Shown here piece after piece: positions 1-6,014 of a stretch of 7,373 nt of DNA (positions are counted from its first letter, which is position 1; each line of letters starts with the position of its first letter). The stretch spans positions 1 to 7,373 of the forward strand of contig DAOVOU010000102.1 of NCBI GenBank assembly GCA_030629475.1, in the 5' to 3' direction. Made by a program: the position numbers and the translations under genes. Source of the DNA: Desulfobacterales bacterium. GTDB lineage: Bacteria; Desulfobacterota; Desulfobacteria; Desulfobacterales; C00003060. The notes under the pieces are model-generated. The model made no database searches and was not told where the DNA came from. It saw nothing but the letters and a program-made list of their open reading frames with translations.

Positions 1-165
1 CCAAGCCAAACATCCCCGACTCGAGTAGGTCAGGGCGGGCGGTATGAGCTGGGGTCAGAGCTTGGTAAAGGTGCGATGGGCGTAGTCTGGGGTGCGTGGG
101 ACAATGTGCTTGATCGAAAAGTGGCCCTCAAGCAGCTTGCTTTGGCAAAACCGACACCGGGCTGA
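1..165 (+). pseudogene. N-lobe fragment of a Hanks-type Ser/Thr protein kinase, cut off after the VALK lysine
   Basis: Frame 1 is open from the window edge to a TGA at 163-165. It encodes about 13 residues of linker, then GRYELGSELGKGAMGVVWGA, and then WDNVLDRKVALKQL. These are the glycine-rich P-loop (GKGAMGVV) and the ATP-anchoring lysine (VALK) of a bacterial Ser/Thr kinase. Everything after this is missing: helix C, the HRD loop, DFG and the C-lobe. By eye, 21 of 34 residues match the N-lobe of the complete kinase at 1803, so this is a remnant of a paralogue and not part of that gene. There is no start codon in this frame inside the window, so the gene began upstream. Roughly 20 nt before its stop, the sequence already encodes the PP2C beginning in another frame. 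A deletion fusion or an assembly chimera would explain this. A fragment this short cannot be an active kinase. Confidence 0.75.
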
Positions 166-851
166 GACGTTCGAACAACGAAGATGCTTTTATTGTTCGG
201 CCTGAACTGGGCCTTTGCCTTGTAGCAGACGGCATGGGCGGTGCAGCAGCAGGCGAACTAGCCAGTAATATCTTTGCTGAAACCACATTGGAGGTTTTTT
301 CAAAGACCAGGGGCCAATCTGAACAAGAAACGTTTGAGTTAGTTCAAAGGGCTTTTGCATGGACAAATGAAAGGATTCTAAATCATGTCAAGGAGAATCC
401 TCATCACCAGGGAATGGGATGTACAGCAGAACTCGTGGCCTTTTCCGATGAGAGCTTTGTCCTTGGTCATATGGGAGACAGTCGAACCTATCGTTTTAGA
501 ACCGGGCAACTGAAACAGCTCACCCAGGATCACTCTCTTGTCCAAAATCAGGTAGACCAGGGTCTGATCACTCCGGCCGAAGCCAAAAATCATCCTATGC
601 GCAATGTTATTCTTAGGGCACTTGGAGTCAAGGAGAGTTTAGCCCTTGACGTCCTGAGAGGAAAAACGCTGTCTGGCGACCTGTTTCTTCTTTGTTCAGA
701 CGGCTTGACGGACATGGTCGATGACACCTTGATCGAGGAGGTTCTCTCTTCAACCATAGTTTTGCCTCAAAAGGTGGAAAAACTCATCGAATTGGCCAAC
801 TCGGCCGGGGGTTACGATAATATTACGGTGGTCCTGTCTGAAGTCGTATGA
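147..851 (+). CDS. PP2C-family (PPM) Ser/Thr protein phosphatase, 5' end damaged
   Basis: This is a metal-dependent phosphatase that would remove phosphate from Ser/Thr of kinase targets in the cytoplasm, probably opposing the kinase at 1803. The PP2C motifs occur in order: GKTDTGLRRSNNEDAF (from 147, NNED at 174-185), VADGMGG (Asp 228-230), GMGCTAEL, MGDSRTYRF (GDS at 474-482), LTQDHSL, NVILRALG, LLCSDGLTDM (Asp 699-701) and GGYDNIT (Asp 816-818). All metal-binding aspartates expected of the family are present. The total of about 235 residues is normal for a bacterial single-domain PP2C. The oddity is the start. This frame is closed by TGA at 111-113, and between there and 234 there is no ATG, GTG or TTG, only CTG at 162. 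The first ATG (234) lies inside the DGMGG motif and would delete the NNED metal site. The native start was therefore probably lost at the junction with the kinase fragment. Its stop overlaps the next start (ATGA at 848-851). Confidence 0.85.
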   Translation, partial: KTDTGLRRSNNEDAFIVRPELGLCLVADGMGGAAAGELASNIFAETTLEVFSKTRGQSEQETFELVQRAFAWTNERILNHVKENPHHQGMGCTAELVAFSDESFVLGHMGDSRTYRFRTGQLKQLTQDHSLVQNQVDQGLITPAEAKNHPMRNVILRALGVKESLALDVLRGKTLSGDLFLLCSDGLTDMVDDTLIEEVLSSTIVLPQKVEKLIELANSAGGYDNITVVLSEVV

Positions 852-1789
852 TCATGATAAGACCCAACAAACTATTGATTCTTGTCTTGTCCTTCGTTCT
901 CATCGGCATTCCCCTTTTTGCCGAGACCGAAGGTTCCCTGAAATTGTACCCTCTCCCTATAACTGAGTTGGAGGGAGCCCTTTTTAGGTGGCTGACTCAT
1001 TCCGGTTTTGAGGTTCGCCGCACCTCTCTGAAAATGGGCCAAGTTCAATTAAATGCTGTCAAGGCAAAGGAAAACTGGCAGATTTTCTTGAAGCCTCGTT
1101 CCCCTCTGGCAACCGAGGTACAGGCCAGATATAGTGTTGGCGAGCAGCCTGATGAGGCCCGGCTTCAGGAACTGTGGGGTTACATTTCCAGATACACTAA
1201 AGGGCCTTCTGTTGAAAAATGGGATGCGTATCAAGGCATCCCCACTGCAGTTTTATCCCAAATTGAATCCGTCGTTTGCATCAGAGCAAGAGCAAAAAAC
1301 GAAGATATCCAGCTTTCCGGTTTCATAGTAGACCAGGACGGGTTGATTATCTGTACAGCCCATGACCTGAAAGGGGTACGGGATATAAGAGTTGTTCTCT
1401 ACGACGGCCGAGAACTGAAAGGGCATCTGGTCAAGATGGATCCCCGTCGAGACCTGACCCTTATTGACACCAACCTGAAATCAACGACCTTCATCTCTTT
1501 GGCCAAGGGCCGAAATCTCTTAGGTATGGGTGAAAGGCTCTATTCTGTTGGTTGTCCGGTCAATCTTGGAGGAACTGTCCACTCTGGAATTATTAACGGG
1601 CCGCCCAGACTGGTGAATGATCTACCTTTGTGGCAGGTCAACATGCAAATTCAACCAGGAAGCAGCGGAAGCCCTGTGTTCGACGCTCAAGGAAACCTGG
1701 TCGCTATTGTTAAGGGGAGATATCGGGGAACAGAATCTGTCGGGTTTTTGATTCCTTTTGAAACCATCATAGAGTTTGTGAAAGAATAG
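848..1789 (+). CDS. Exported trypsin-like (S1C/HtrA-type) serine protease without PDZ domain
   Basis: This is a 313-residue protein. An N-terminal signal peptide (charged MIMIRPNK, hydrophobic core LLILVLSFVLIGIPLF, then AETEG) predicts export to the periplasm. Residues about 30-150 form a region I do not recognise. From about residue 150 there is a chymotrypsin-fold protease of the HtrA type. The triad can be read as His172 in TAHDL, Asp202 in RRDLTLI and Ser273 in PGSSGSPVFD, followed by GNLVAIVKG and a closing GFLIPFETI strand. The protein ends there, with no PDZ domain, unlike classical DegP/DegS. The triad looks intact, so it is probably active. ATG 848 overlaps the phosphatase stop (ATGA), which suggests translational coupling; ATG 854 is an equally possible start. 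Its place between a PP2C and a kinase suggests a role in a shared envelope-signalling pathway. That role is inferred, and the substrate is unknown. Confidence 0.85.
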   Translation: MIMIRPNKLLILVLSFVLIGIPLFAETEGSLKLYPLPITELEGALFRWLTHSGFEVRRTSLKMGQVQLNAVKAKENWQIFLKPRSPLATEVQARYSVGEQPDEARLQELWGYISRYTKGPSVEKWDAYQGIPTAVLSQIESVVCIRARAKNEDIQLSGFIVDQDGLIICTAHDLKGVRDIRVVLYDGRELKGHLVKMDPRRDLTLIDTNLKSTTFISLAKGRNLLGMGERLYSVGCPVNLGGTVHSGIINGPPRLVNDLPLWQVNMQIQPGSSGSPVFDAQGNLVAIVKGRYRGTESVGFLIPFETIIEFVKE

Positions 1790-1802
1790 AAATCCCAAGA
1801 CC

Positions 1803-3011
1803 ATGAACTATGGCCGTTATCAGATTAAGGAAGAGCTGGGCAAGGGCTCCATGGGCGTTGTTTACCGGGCCCACGACCCTCAGATCGATCGGTTGGTCGC
1901 CCTGAAAGTCTTGCGCCACGACAGGGTTACAAGCGAGGCCTTTGTTCAGAGATTTCTAAAAGAAGCCAAGGCCATTGGCCGGCTTTCCCATCCCAACATT
2001 GTTACGGTCTATGATGTGGGGCGAGATCACGGGACGATCTATATTGCTATGGAGTTTCTGGAAGGCCCCCCCCTGAATGAGGTCATTCAAGAAAAAAGAT
2101 TGACCCTCGGGGAAATTGTGGATCTGGGTGTTCAGATGGCTGAAGCCCTTGATTATGCCCATCAGAAGGGGATTGTTCACAGAGATATCAAGCCCACCAA
2201 TATTATTGTAACCCCCGATGGCCAGGCCAAAATTACCGATTTTGGTATCGCCCGCATCGAAGATCCTTCAGCCATTCAACAAACCCAGGCCGGAGAAATC
2301 CTTGGTACACCTGTTTATATGTCGCCTGAACAGGTCATGGGTCGGCCAGTAGATGGGCGTTCTGACCTTTACTCACTGGGGGTCATCCTTTACGAGCTCA
2401 GCACACAGAAAAGGCCTTTCCGAGGTGACAGTATAGCCGCTATCTTCAGAGCCATTACTCAGGACACCCCTGCTGAGCCGGCAATAACAGACTCTTCCAT
2501 CTCACGAGAGCTATCTGGCCTTGTTATGAAAAGCCTGAATAAAAGGCCCGATGAGCGCCTTCAAACAGGCAAAGCAATGGCCGAGGCTCTCAAGGCTTGT
2601 CTGGTGGAGAGGGAACCGAGACCGAAACACCGTGGGCTTTTCGTATTCATCGCCTTCATCGTGGTAAGTATGGTAGGGGGACTCGCTTACTATTATATGG
2701 TGGCAAAGGGAAAGCCCGAGCAACCGGTCGAATCGGCACTGGAATTTTCCTCCCGGGGTGAATCTCCGTCTGGTGTGCAAGTCGCCAGACCAGGGGTTTT
2801 GAAAGTGGAAAGTGTACCGACTGGTGCTCAGGTTTTTCTAGACGGTTCGTTCCAGGGGAAGACTCCCTTGACGCTTGAGCTTCCCCTTGGAAAATACGAG
2901 GTTCGGCTGAGTTTACCCGATTACTATGAGTGGGAGGCTCAGCTTCAATTAAGTGAAGAGGGCGAAACCCCTCTTTATTGTCGATTAATCCCTATGGAGG
3001 AACCAAAATGA
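1803..3011 (+). CDS. Transmembrane Hanks-type Ser/Thr protein kinase with periplasmic PEGA domain
   Basis: This is a 402-residue kinase. The catalytic domain (about 5-268) is complete: P-loop GKGSMGVV (14-20), ATP-lysine K35 in VALK, catalytic loop HRDIKPTN (126-133, D128), DFG (146-148), activation-segment end GTPVYMSPEQ (SPE 174-176) and DGRSDLYSLGVILYEL. A basic stretch (PRPKHR) precedes one transmembrane helix (about 278-303, GLFVFIAFIVVSMVGG). A linker follows, and then a PEGA domain (about 331-400) with GVLKVESVPTGAQVFLDG, GKTPLTLELPLGKYEV and LPDYYEWE. Topology is kinase inside, PEGA outside. PEGA domains are thought to bind surface or cell-wall structures, so it may act as a sensor or anchor. 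The gene starts 13 nt after the protease stop with no clear Shine-Dalgarno, and ends in an ATGA overlap with the next gene. The PP2C two genes upstream is the likely antagonist. The protein resembles the PknB family in its catalytic domain but has no PASTA repeats. Confidence 0.93.
   Translation: MNYGRYQIKEELGKGSMGVVYRAHDPQIDRLVALKVLRHDRVTSEAFVQRFLKEAKAIGRLSHPNIVTVYDVGRDHGTIYIAMEFLEGPPLNEVIQEKRLTLGEIVDLGVQMAEALDYAHQKGIVHRDIKPTNIIVTPDGQAKITDFGIARIEDPSAIQQTQAGEILGTPVYMSPEQVMGRPVDGRSDLYSLGVILYELSTQKRPFRGDSIAAIFRAITQDTPAEPAITDSSISRELSGLVMKSLNKRPDERLQTGKAMAEALKACLVEREPRPKHRGLFVFIAFIVVSMVGGLAYYYMVAKGKPEQPVESALEFSSRGESPSGVQVARPGVLKVESVPTGAQVFLDGSFQGKTPLTLELPLGKYEVRLSLPDYYEWEAQLQLSEEGETPLYCRLIPMEEPK
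2996..3000 (+). promoter_or_regulatory. Ribosome binding site that fixes the start of the TPR/CsgG-like protein
   Basis: GGAGG lies 7 nt before ATG 3008, inside the last codons of the kinase gene. ATG 3008 also forms an ATGA overlap with the kinase stop and begins a good signal peptide. This argues for 3008 over the in-frame ATG at 2978, which has no comparable site and would put ten polar residues ahead of the signal peptide. Confidence 0.8.
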
Positions 3012-5023
3012 GACTTATTTCAAGATTGCTCACATCTGTTGCAATGGTGATGACGGTGATCATCTCTGGGACAAACGTAGGCTATGGACAGATCACGCCC
3101 GGCCAAACGGCTCCCGTGTTTTCCTTGAAAGATCTGAAAGGCGGAACCCATGACTTGTCCTTGATGAAAGACCAGCCGATGATCATCCTCTATTTTTTTG
3201 ATGTGGAATCAAGGCCGAGCCAGGAGGGCCTTTTGAGTCTGGATCAATTGGCCAAACGGTATGAAGATGCTGATTTGATCGTATGGGGCATCACGCTATC
3301 GTCCAAAAAAAAGGTGGCAGATTTTGTGGCCCGGACCAACACGAGTTTTCCGGTCCTTTTGGACAAATCCGCTGTGAGCGACCTCTATCAGGCCCGGTTA
3401 ATTCTGCCAACCGTGTGCATTCTCGGGCCTGAGCTCAAGGTACTCGATTATTTCCAGGGTGGGGGTAAAACCACCGAAATCATGCTGGTGAGACTGGCTG
3501 AAAGGAAATTGCAGCGAAAACAGACAATGTTGGCCAAAGCCATCAGTGATGAAGTTGTAAAAAAGAACCCCCAAAACCTTGAGGCCAGGACGGTTAAAGG
3601 GTATGCAGCCTTGAAGGAAGGAAACCTGAACGAAGCAGAGGAAATCTTCCACAACCTGTCCCAAAAAAAAGGTCCGGCGGAACTTCTGGGTAAAGAAGGC
3701 CTGGTAGCTGTATATGCCCAAAAAGGAGAGCCGGAAAAGGCCCTTGTATTGGCTGAAGAGGTGGAGCAAAAAGCGCCTGACAGGGGTTACGTGCATGTGG
3801 TCAAGGGAGATCTCCTTTACAGTCAAAATAAGAAGGCAGAGGCCGAGGCAGAATACAAAAAGGGGGTTCAAAAAAAGATGGCCGCGCTTTACCAAAAAGC
3901 TGTTGCGCACAATCAGCTCGGCCGGCTTTATGCGAGCATGGGGAAGTACCAGGGGGCCAGAGAGCTATATGATCAGGCTGTGGCCATAGATCCTTATTAT
4001 ATTGAAGCAACATCTAACAAGGGGATCACATACGAAAAAGAGGGCAAATGGGATAAGGCATTGGAGGCTTACCGTCAGGCTCTGGTCCTTGACAAAAATG
4101 ATACCTTTGCGTCCGTGCTGGCTAAAAAGGCCCAGAAAATGATAGCCCTTCAGAAGGACGTTGCGCAAAAGAAACGGATAGACAAGCTGGTCAAGGAATT
4201 GGCAGACCGGTACCGCAGTCAGAAAAAATCGAGGGCAAGAATCAAAGACACCTGGACGTCGCGGCCAATGGTCCTGTCATTCGTTGATTTCCAGGAAAAG
4301 GGTGGGTTGGCCGAAAGAGATGGCTTGTCTATGGTTTTGACCACACAGCTTGCTGATCAGCTTAATGCTTCTGGCAGGGTGCAGGTGGTGGAACGTGTCC
4401 TCATTGAACGGCTCCTGGAAGAATTGAATCTTGGCTCTTCGGATCTGGCAGATCCGGAAACAGCCTTAAAGCTTGGTAAGGTGCTGGCCGCGAAGGTCAT
4501 CGGCACAGGCTCTCTCTATTATCTGCCTGACGGCACTCTCCTGAGCCTGAGACTTATAGATACCGAAACCTCAGCCATACCCAAGGTGGTTACCAGGCAG
4601 ATTGGTTCACGGGCATCTTTGGAAAAGGAACTGAACCGGCTTAATCGTGAGATCCTCAGGACCATTATACTAAAGTACCCATTGCAAGGATATGTGGTTC
4701 AGTCTTCGGGAGACGAAGTTATGATCAATCTTGGTTCAAAACAGGGAGTGGTTTTGGGCACAAGGTTTGAAGTCCTGGAAGAACAAGAGCCCATCAAATA
4801 TAAGGGGAAGTTACTCCGTAGTTCGCCAAAACCCGTTGCACAGATTGAGGTGGTACGAGTTGAGCCGGACCTCTGTTATGCCCGCATTCTGAATCAGGAA
4901 AGGCCACTTAAAACAGATGACAAGGTAAAGGAAAAGATTGAAGACGTAGTGGCCATGGGGAGCATTACTGATTTCGTAACCGTTCACGGGTTCAGAGGTT
5001 CAGGGTTCAGGGTTCAGGGTTAA
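3008..5023 (+). CDS. Exported multidomain protein: thioredoxin-like (no CxxC) + TPR + CsgG/LpoB-like + FlgT-C-like
   Basis: This is a 671-residue exported protein. Residues 1-27 are a signal peptide (cleavage probably after GYG). Residues 28 to about 165 are a redoxin/TlpA-type thioredoxin fold (PGQTAPVFSLKDLKGG, IILYFF, FPVLLD, cis-Pro in LPTVCILG at P134), but the CxxC position reads S68-R-P-S71, so disulfide chemistry is not expected. Residues about 174-385 are TPR-type helical repeats, the clearest being NQLGRLYASMGKYQGARELY and KGITYEKEGKWDKALEAYRQ. Residues about 418-545 are a CsgG/LpoB-like domain (MVLSFVDFQEKGG, VQVVERVLIERLLEEL, LGKVLAAKVIGTGSL, LRLIDTET). Residues about 559-650 resemble the FlgT C-terminal domain (GDEVMINLGSKQGVVLGTRF). 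The last 14 or so codons (GFRGSGFRVQG end) are translated repeat DNA, so the original C-terminus has been replaced. Cotranscription with the kinase suggests a periplasmic scaffold or effector for it. Function is unknown. Domain names rest on motif reading, firm for the TPR and CsgG-like parts and weaker for the FlgT-like part. Confidence 0.85.
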   Translation: MRLISRLLTSVAMVMTVIISGTNVGYGQITPGQTAPVFSLKDLKGGTHDLSLMKDQPMIILYFFDVESRPSQEGLLSLDQLAKRYEDADLIVWGITLSSKKKVADFVARTNTSFPVLLDKSAVSDLYQARLILPTVCILGPELKVLDYFQGGGKTTEIMLVRLAERKLQRKQTMLAKAISDEVVKKNPQNLEARTVKGYAALKEGNLNEAEEIFHNLSQKKGPAELLGKEGLVAVYAQKGEPEKALVLAEEVEQKAPDRGYVHVVKGDLLYSQNKKAEAEAEYKKGVQKKMAALYQKAVAHNQLGRLYASMGKYQGARELYDQAVAIDPYYIEATSNKGITYEKEGKWDKALEAYRQALVLDKNDTFASVLAKKAQKMIALQKDVAQKKRIDKLVKELADRYRSQKKSRARIKDTWTSRPMVLSFVDFQEKGGLAERDGLSMVLTTQLADQLNASGRVQVVERVLIERLLEELNLGSSDLADPETALKLGKVLAAKVIGTGSLYYLPDGTLLSLRLIDTETSAIPKVVTRQIGSRASLEKELNRLNREILRTIILKYPLQGYVVQSSGDEVMINLGSKQGVVLGTRFEVLEEQEPIKYKGKLLRSSPKPVAQIEVVRVEPDLCYARILNQERPLKTDDKVKEKIEDVVAMGSITDFVTVHGFRGSGFRVQG

Positions 5024-5140
5024 CCGAAAATCTGAGCCGACTTCGCCATAGTAGCCGTAGGCTACGAGCCGACTTCGCCATAGTGGCCGCAGGCTACGAC
5101 GGCCGAACGGCTGAAACGGTGAACTCTGAACCTGTGAACG
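4981..5140. repeat. Inverted-end repeat element of about 160 bp, invading the 3' end of the upstream gene
   Basis: The ends are inverted: CGTTCAC (4981-4987) matches GTGAACG (5134-5140). The match continues imperfectly inward, GGGTTCAGAGGTTCA against the complement of TGAACTCTGAACCT, giving roughly 25 bp. The left arm carries four tandem copies of the heptamer GGTTCAG (4989-4995, 4997-5003, 5004-5010, 5011-5017). The core holds a 32-bp tandem duplication. The left arm supplies the last codons and the TAA of the gene ending at 5023. There is no ORF for a transposase and no clear target-site duplication. It could be a MITE-like or REP-type non-autonomous repeat. Confidence 0.7.
5034..5097. repeat. 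Two tandem 32-bp units with internal GTAGCC/GGCTAC palindromes
   Basis: Unit 1 (5034-5065) and unit 2 (5066-5097) both begin GAGCCGACTTCGCCATAGT and end in AGGCTAC. They differ at only two bases by eye (GTAGCCGTAGGC versus GTGGCCGCAGGC). Unit 1 contains GTAGCC-GTA-GGCTAC (5051-5065), a perfect 6-bp hairpin stem; the substitution in unit 2 leaves one weak pair in that stem. This is typical of REP-like intergenic palindromes. Confidence 0.85.
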
Positions 5141-5176
5141 CCTACAAAATGGTATTGGTAAAAATGTGGTAATGCA

Positions 5177-5193
5177 CCTGTAGCCACAGGGGA
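5177..5193 (+). promoter_or_regulatory. RBS of the CsgG-like lipoprotein, partly inside a small hairpin
   Basis: AGGGGA at 5188-5193 sits 4 nt before ATG 5198 and is the likely Shine-Dalgarno; the SD core reads through to GGAAG. CCTGT (5177-5181) and ACAGG (5186-5190) form a perfect 5-bp stem with a 4-nt loop whose 3' arm overlaps this site. The stem is short, so any effect on translation would be modest. Confidence 0.45.
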
Positions 5194-5197
5194 AGCA

Positions 5198-5692
5198 ATG
5201 TTATCCAATAGAAGTTTTTTTCGGATATTCGTCGTACTCATCGCCTTTGTTGTTGGTTGCGCAACAAAGCCGGTTTCGTACAAAGAAGGCACGACCATAG
5301 CCGCCTGGGATTTGGAGGACTTGAGCCCGATAGAGTCCGGCCGTCCTGATCTGGGAGAGCTTCTCTCTGCCAAGGTTATTGAAACCCTCAAGGAAACAGG
5401 CGGCTACACAGTTGTTGAAAGAGAGCGTTTGCTCCTTGCGCTCGAAGAACTCGGCCTGGGAACGACCTCACTGGTGGATGAAACTACCCGATTGAGGATA
5501 GGAAGAATCGTCGGGGCTCGACTAATGGTTTTTGGAGGTTATCAGGTCATTATGGATAAGATGCGCCTCGATTTACGACTGGTGGAAGTGGAAACAGGCA
5601 GCATCCTGAAGGCTGCTCAAAAAACCACTTCAGCCGCCGACTTGTCTGCATGGCTAAGAGCCGCAAGAGAGGCGACTGTGGAGCTGTTTTAG
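5198..5692 (+). CDS. CsgG/LpoB-like outer-envelope lipoprotein, single domain
   Basis: This is a 164-residue protein. It has a lipoprotein signal: charged start with R5 and R9, hydrophobic core IFVVLIAFVV, lipobox V18-V-G-C21, then ATK. Asp is absent at +2, so sorting to the outer membrane is plausible. The mature part is one CsgG/LpoB-like domain: TTIAAWDLEDL (first strand), YTVVERERLLLALEELGLG, LRIGRIVGARLMVFGGY and LDLRLVEVETGSIL. It aligns with the CsgG-like domain at about 418-545 of the upstream 671-residue protein (VVER, LEEL.LG, LRL...ET shared), so the two are paralogous. Unlike CsgG itself it is short and shows no clear pore-forming hairpins, so it is closer in size to LpoB or FlgO-type proteins. 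It lies 174 nt after the previous gene, across a repeat element, and may be transcribed separately or by read-through. The specific role is unknown. Confidence 0.82.
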   Translation: MLSNRSFFRIFVVLIAFVVGCATKPVSYKEGTTIAAWDLEDLSPIESGRPDLGELLSAKVIETLKETGGYTVVERERLLLALEELGLGTTSLVDETTRLRIGRIVGARLMVFGGYQVIMDKMRLDLRLVEVETGSILKAAQKTTSAADLSAWLRAAREATVELF

Positions 5693-5860
5693 AGTTTGTT
5701 ACATGAACTTTGCCCCTATGGAAAAGCCTTGGTAAGTACTGTCCTCATCAGGATGAAACCATGTCTTTGCCGGCACCTTCGCTGTTCTGCGTACAATAAT
5801 CATGACCGTTTCACGGGTTCCCTGTTCCTTTCGGTTGGATGGCTTCGTCGCTTCTTTTTC

Positions 5861-5927
5861 TGACAGGATTTACCCCAGAGGAATAAGCTTCGCATTCCAC
5901 GGGGCAGGCAGGATTAGCAGGATTTTT
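5861..5927. repeat. CAGGATT-type intergenic repeat with hairpin core
   Basis: ACAGGATTTACC (from 5863) and the later copies CAGGATTAG (from 5909) and CAGGATTTT (from 5918) flank a palindromic core, CCCC-GGAAT / ATTCC-GGGG. From memory, strings of this sort are dispersed between genes of environmental deltaproteobacteria; no search was possible. Confidence 0.45.
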
Positions 5928-6000
5928 TTGTCTTTCTGCCTTTCTGGACGAAAGGCAAAAAAAGCAATGGGTGCTGAACTTGCGCCCAATTCCCCAAAAA

Positions 6001-6006
6001 AGGTGG
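6001..6006 (+). promoter_or_regulatory. Ribosome binding site deciding the start of the SurA-N-like gene
   Basis: AGGTGG lies 8 nt before ATG 6015, and ATG 6015 opens directly into a signal peptide (MKKASFCSLLFFLSLSLF). The earlier in-frame ATG at 5802 has no such site and precedes translated repeats. Confidence 0.65.
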
Positions 6007-6014
6007 ATATTATC

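Larger units (their letters stand above)
5693..6014. other. 322-nt intergenic spacer with degenerate repeats
   Basis: I see no supported gene here. The first 110 nt show nothing recognisable. At 5805-5820, ACCGTTTCACGGGTTC repeats, with one extra T, the left border of the element at 4979-4993. From 5861 a CAGGATT-type repeat appears (GACAGGATTTACC, then GGCAGGATTAGCAGGATTTT). Between these copies, GGAAT (5880-5884) and ATTCC (5894-5898), with outer CCCC (5873-5876) and GGGG (5901-5904), can fold into a hairpin. GCCTTTC (5938-5944) and GAAAGGC (5950-5956) form a second perfect stem. An in-frame upstream extension of the next gene to ATG 5802 would run through this repeat DNA and is not credible. 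Confidence 0.6.

Noticed and set aside
2978..3007. Earlier in-frame ATG for the large exported protein
   Set aside because: It lies inside the kinase gene without a Shine-Dalgarno; ATG 3008 has GGAGG at 7 nt, an ATGA overlap and a proper signal peptide.
3398..3910. 170-codon open frame on the minus strand
   Set aside because: It is fully opposite the TPR-coding region and has no recognisable domain; it looks like a by-product of the + strand codons.
4989..5097. CRISPR array
   Set aside because: The heptamers and the 32-bp units are directly adjacent, with no spacers, and no cas genes are present.
5062..5391. 109-codon open frame on the minus strand
   Set aside because: It spans the repeat element and the antisense of the lipoprotein gene, with no protein-family signal.
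5938..5956. GCCTTTC/GAAAGGC stem as a rho-independent terminator
   Set aside because: The stem is followed by an A run on the + strand, and on the minus strand by no T run, so it fits a terminator on neither strand.
6008..6013. TATTAT as a -10 promoter box
   Set aside because: It lies directly between the ribosome binding site and ATG 6015, too close for a promoter with a leader, and no -35 is convincing.
5802..6014. Upstream extension of the SurA-N-like gene to ATG 5802 (71 extra residues)
   Set aside because: It translates repeat DNA, lacks a ribosome binding site, and would bury the obvious signal peptide beginning at 6015.
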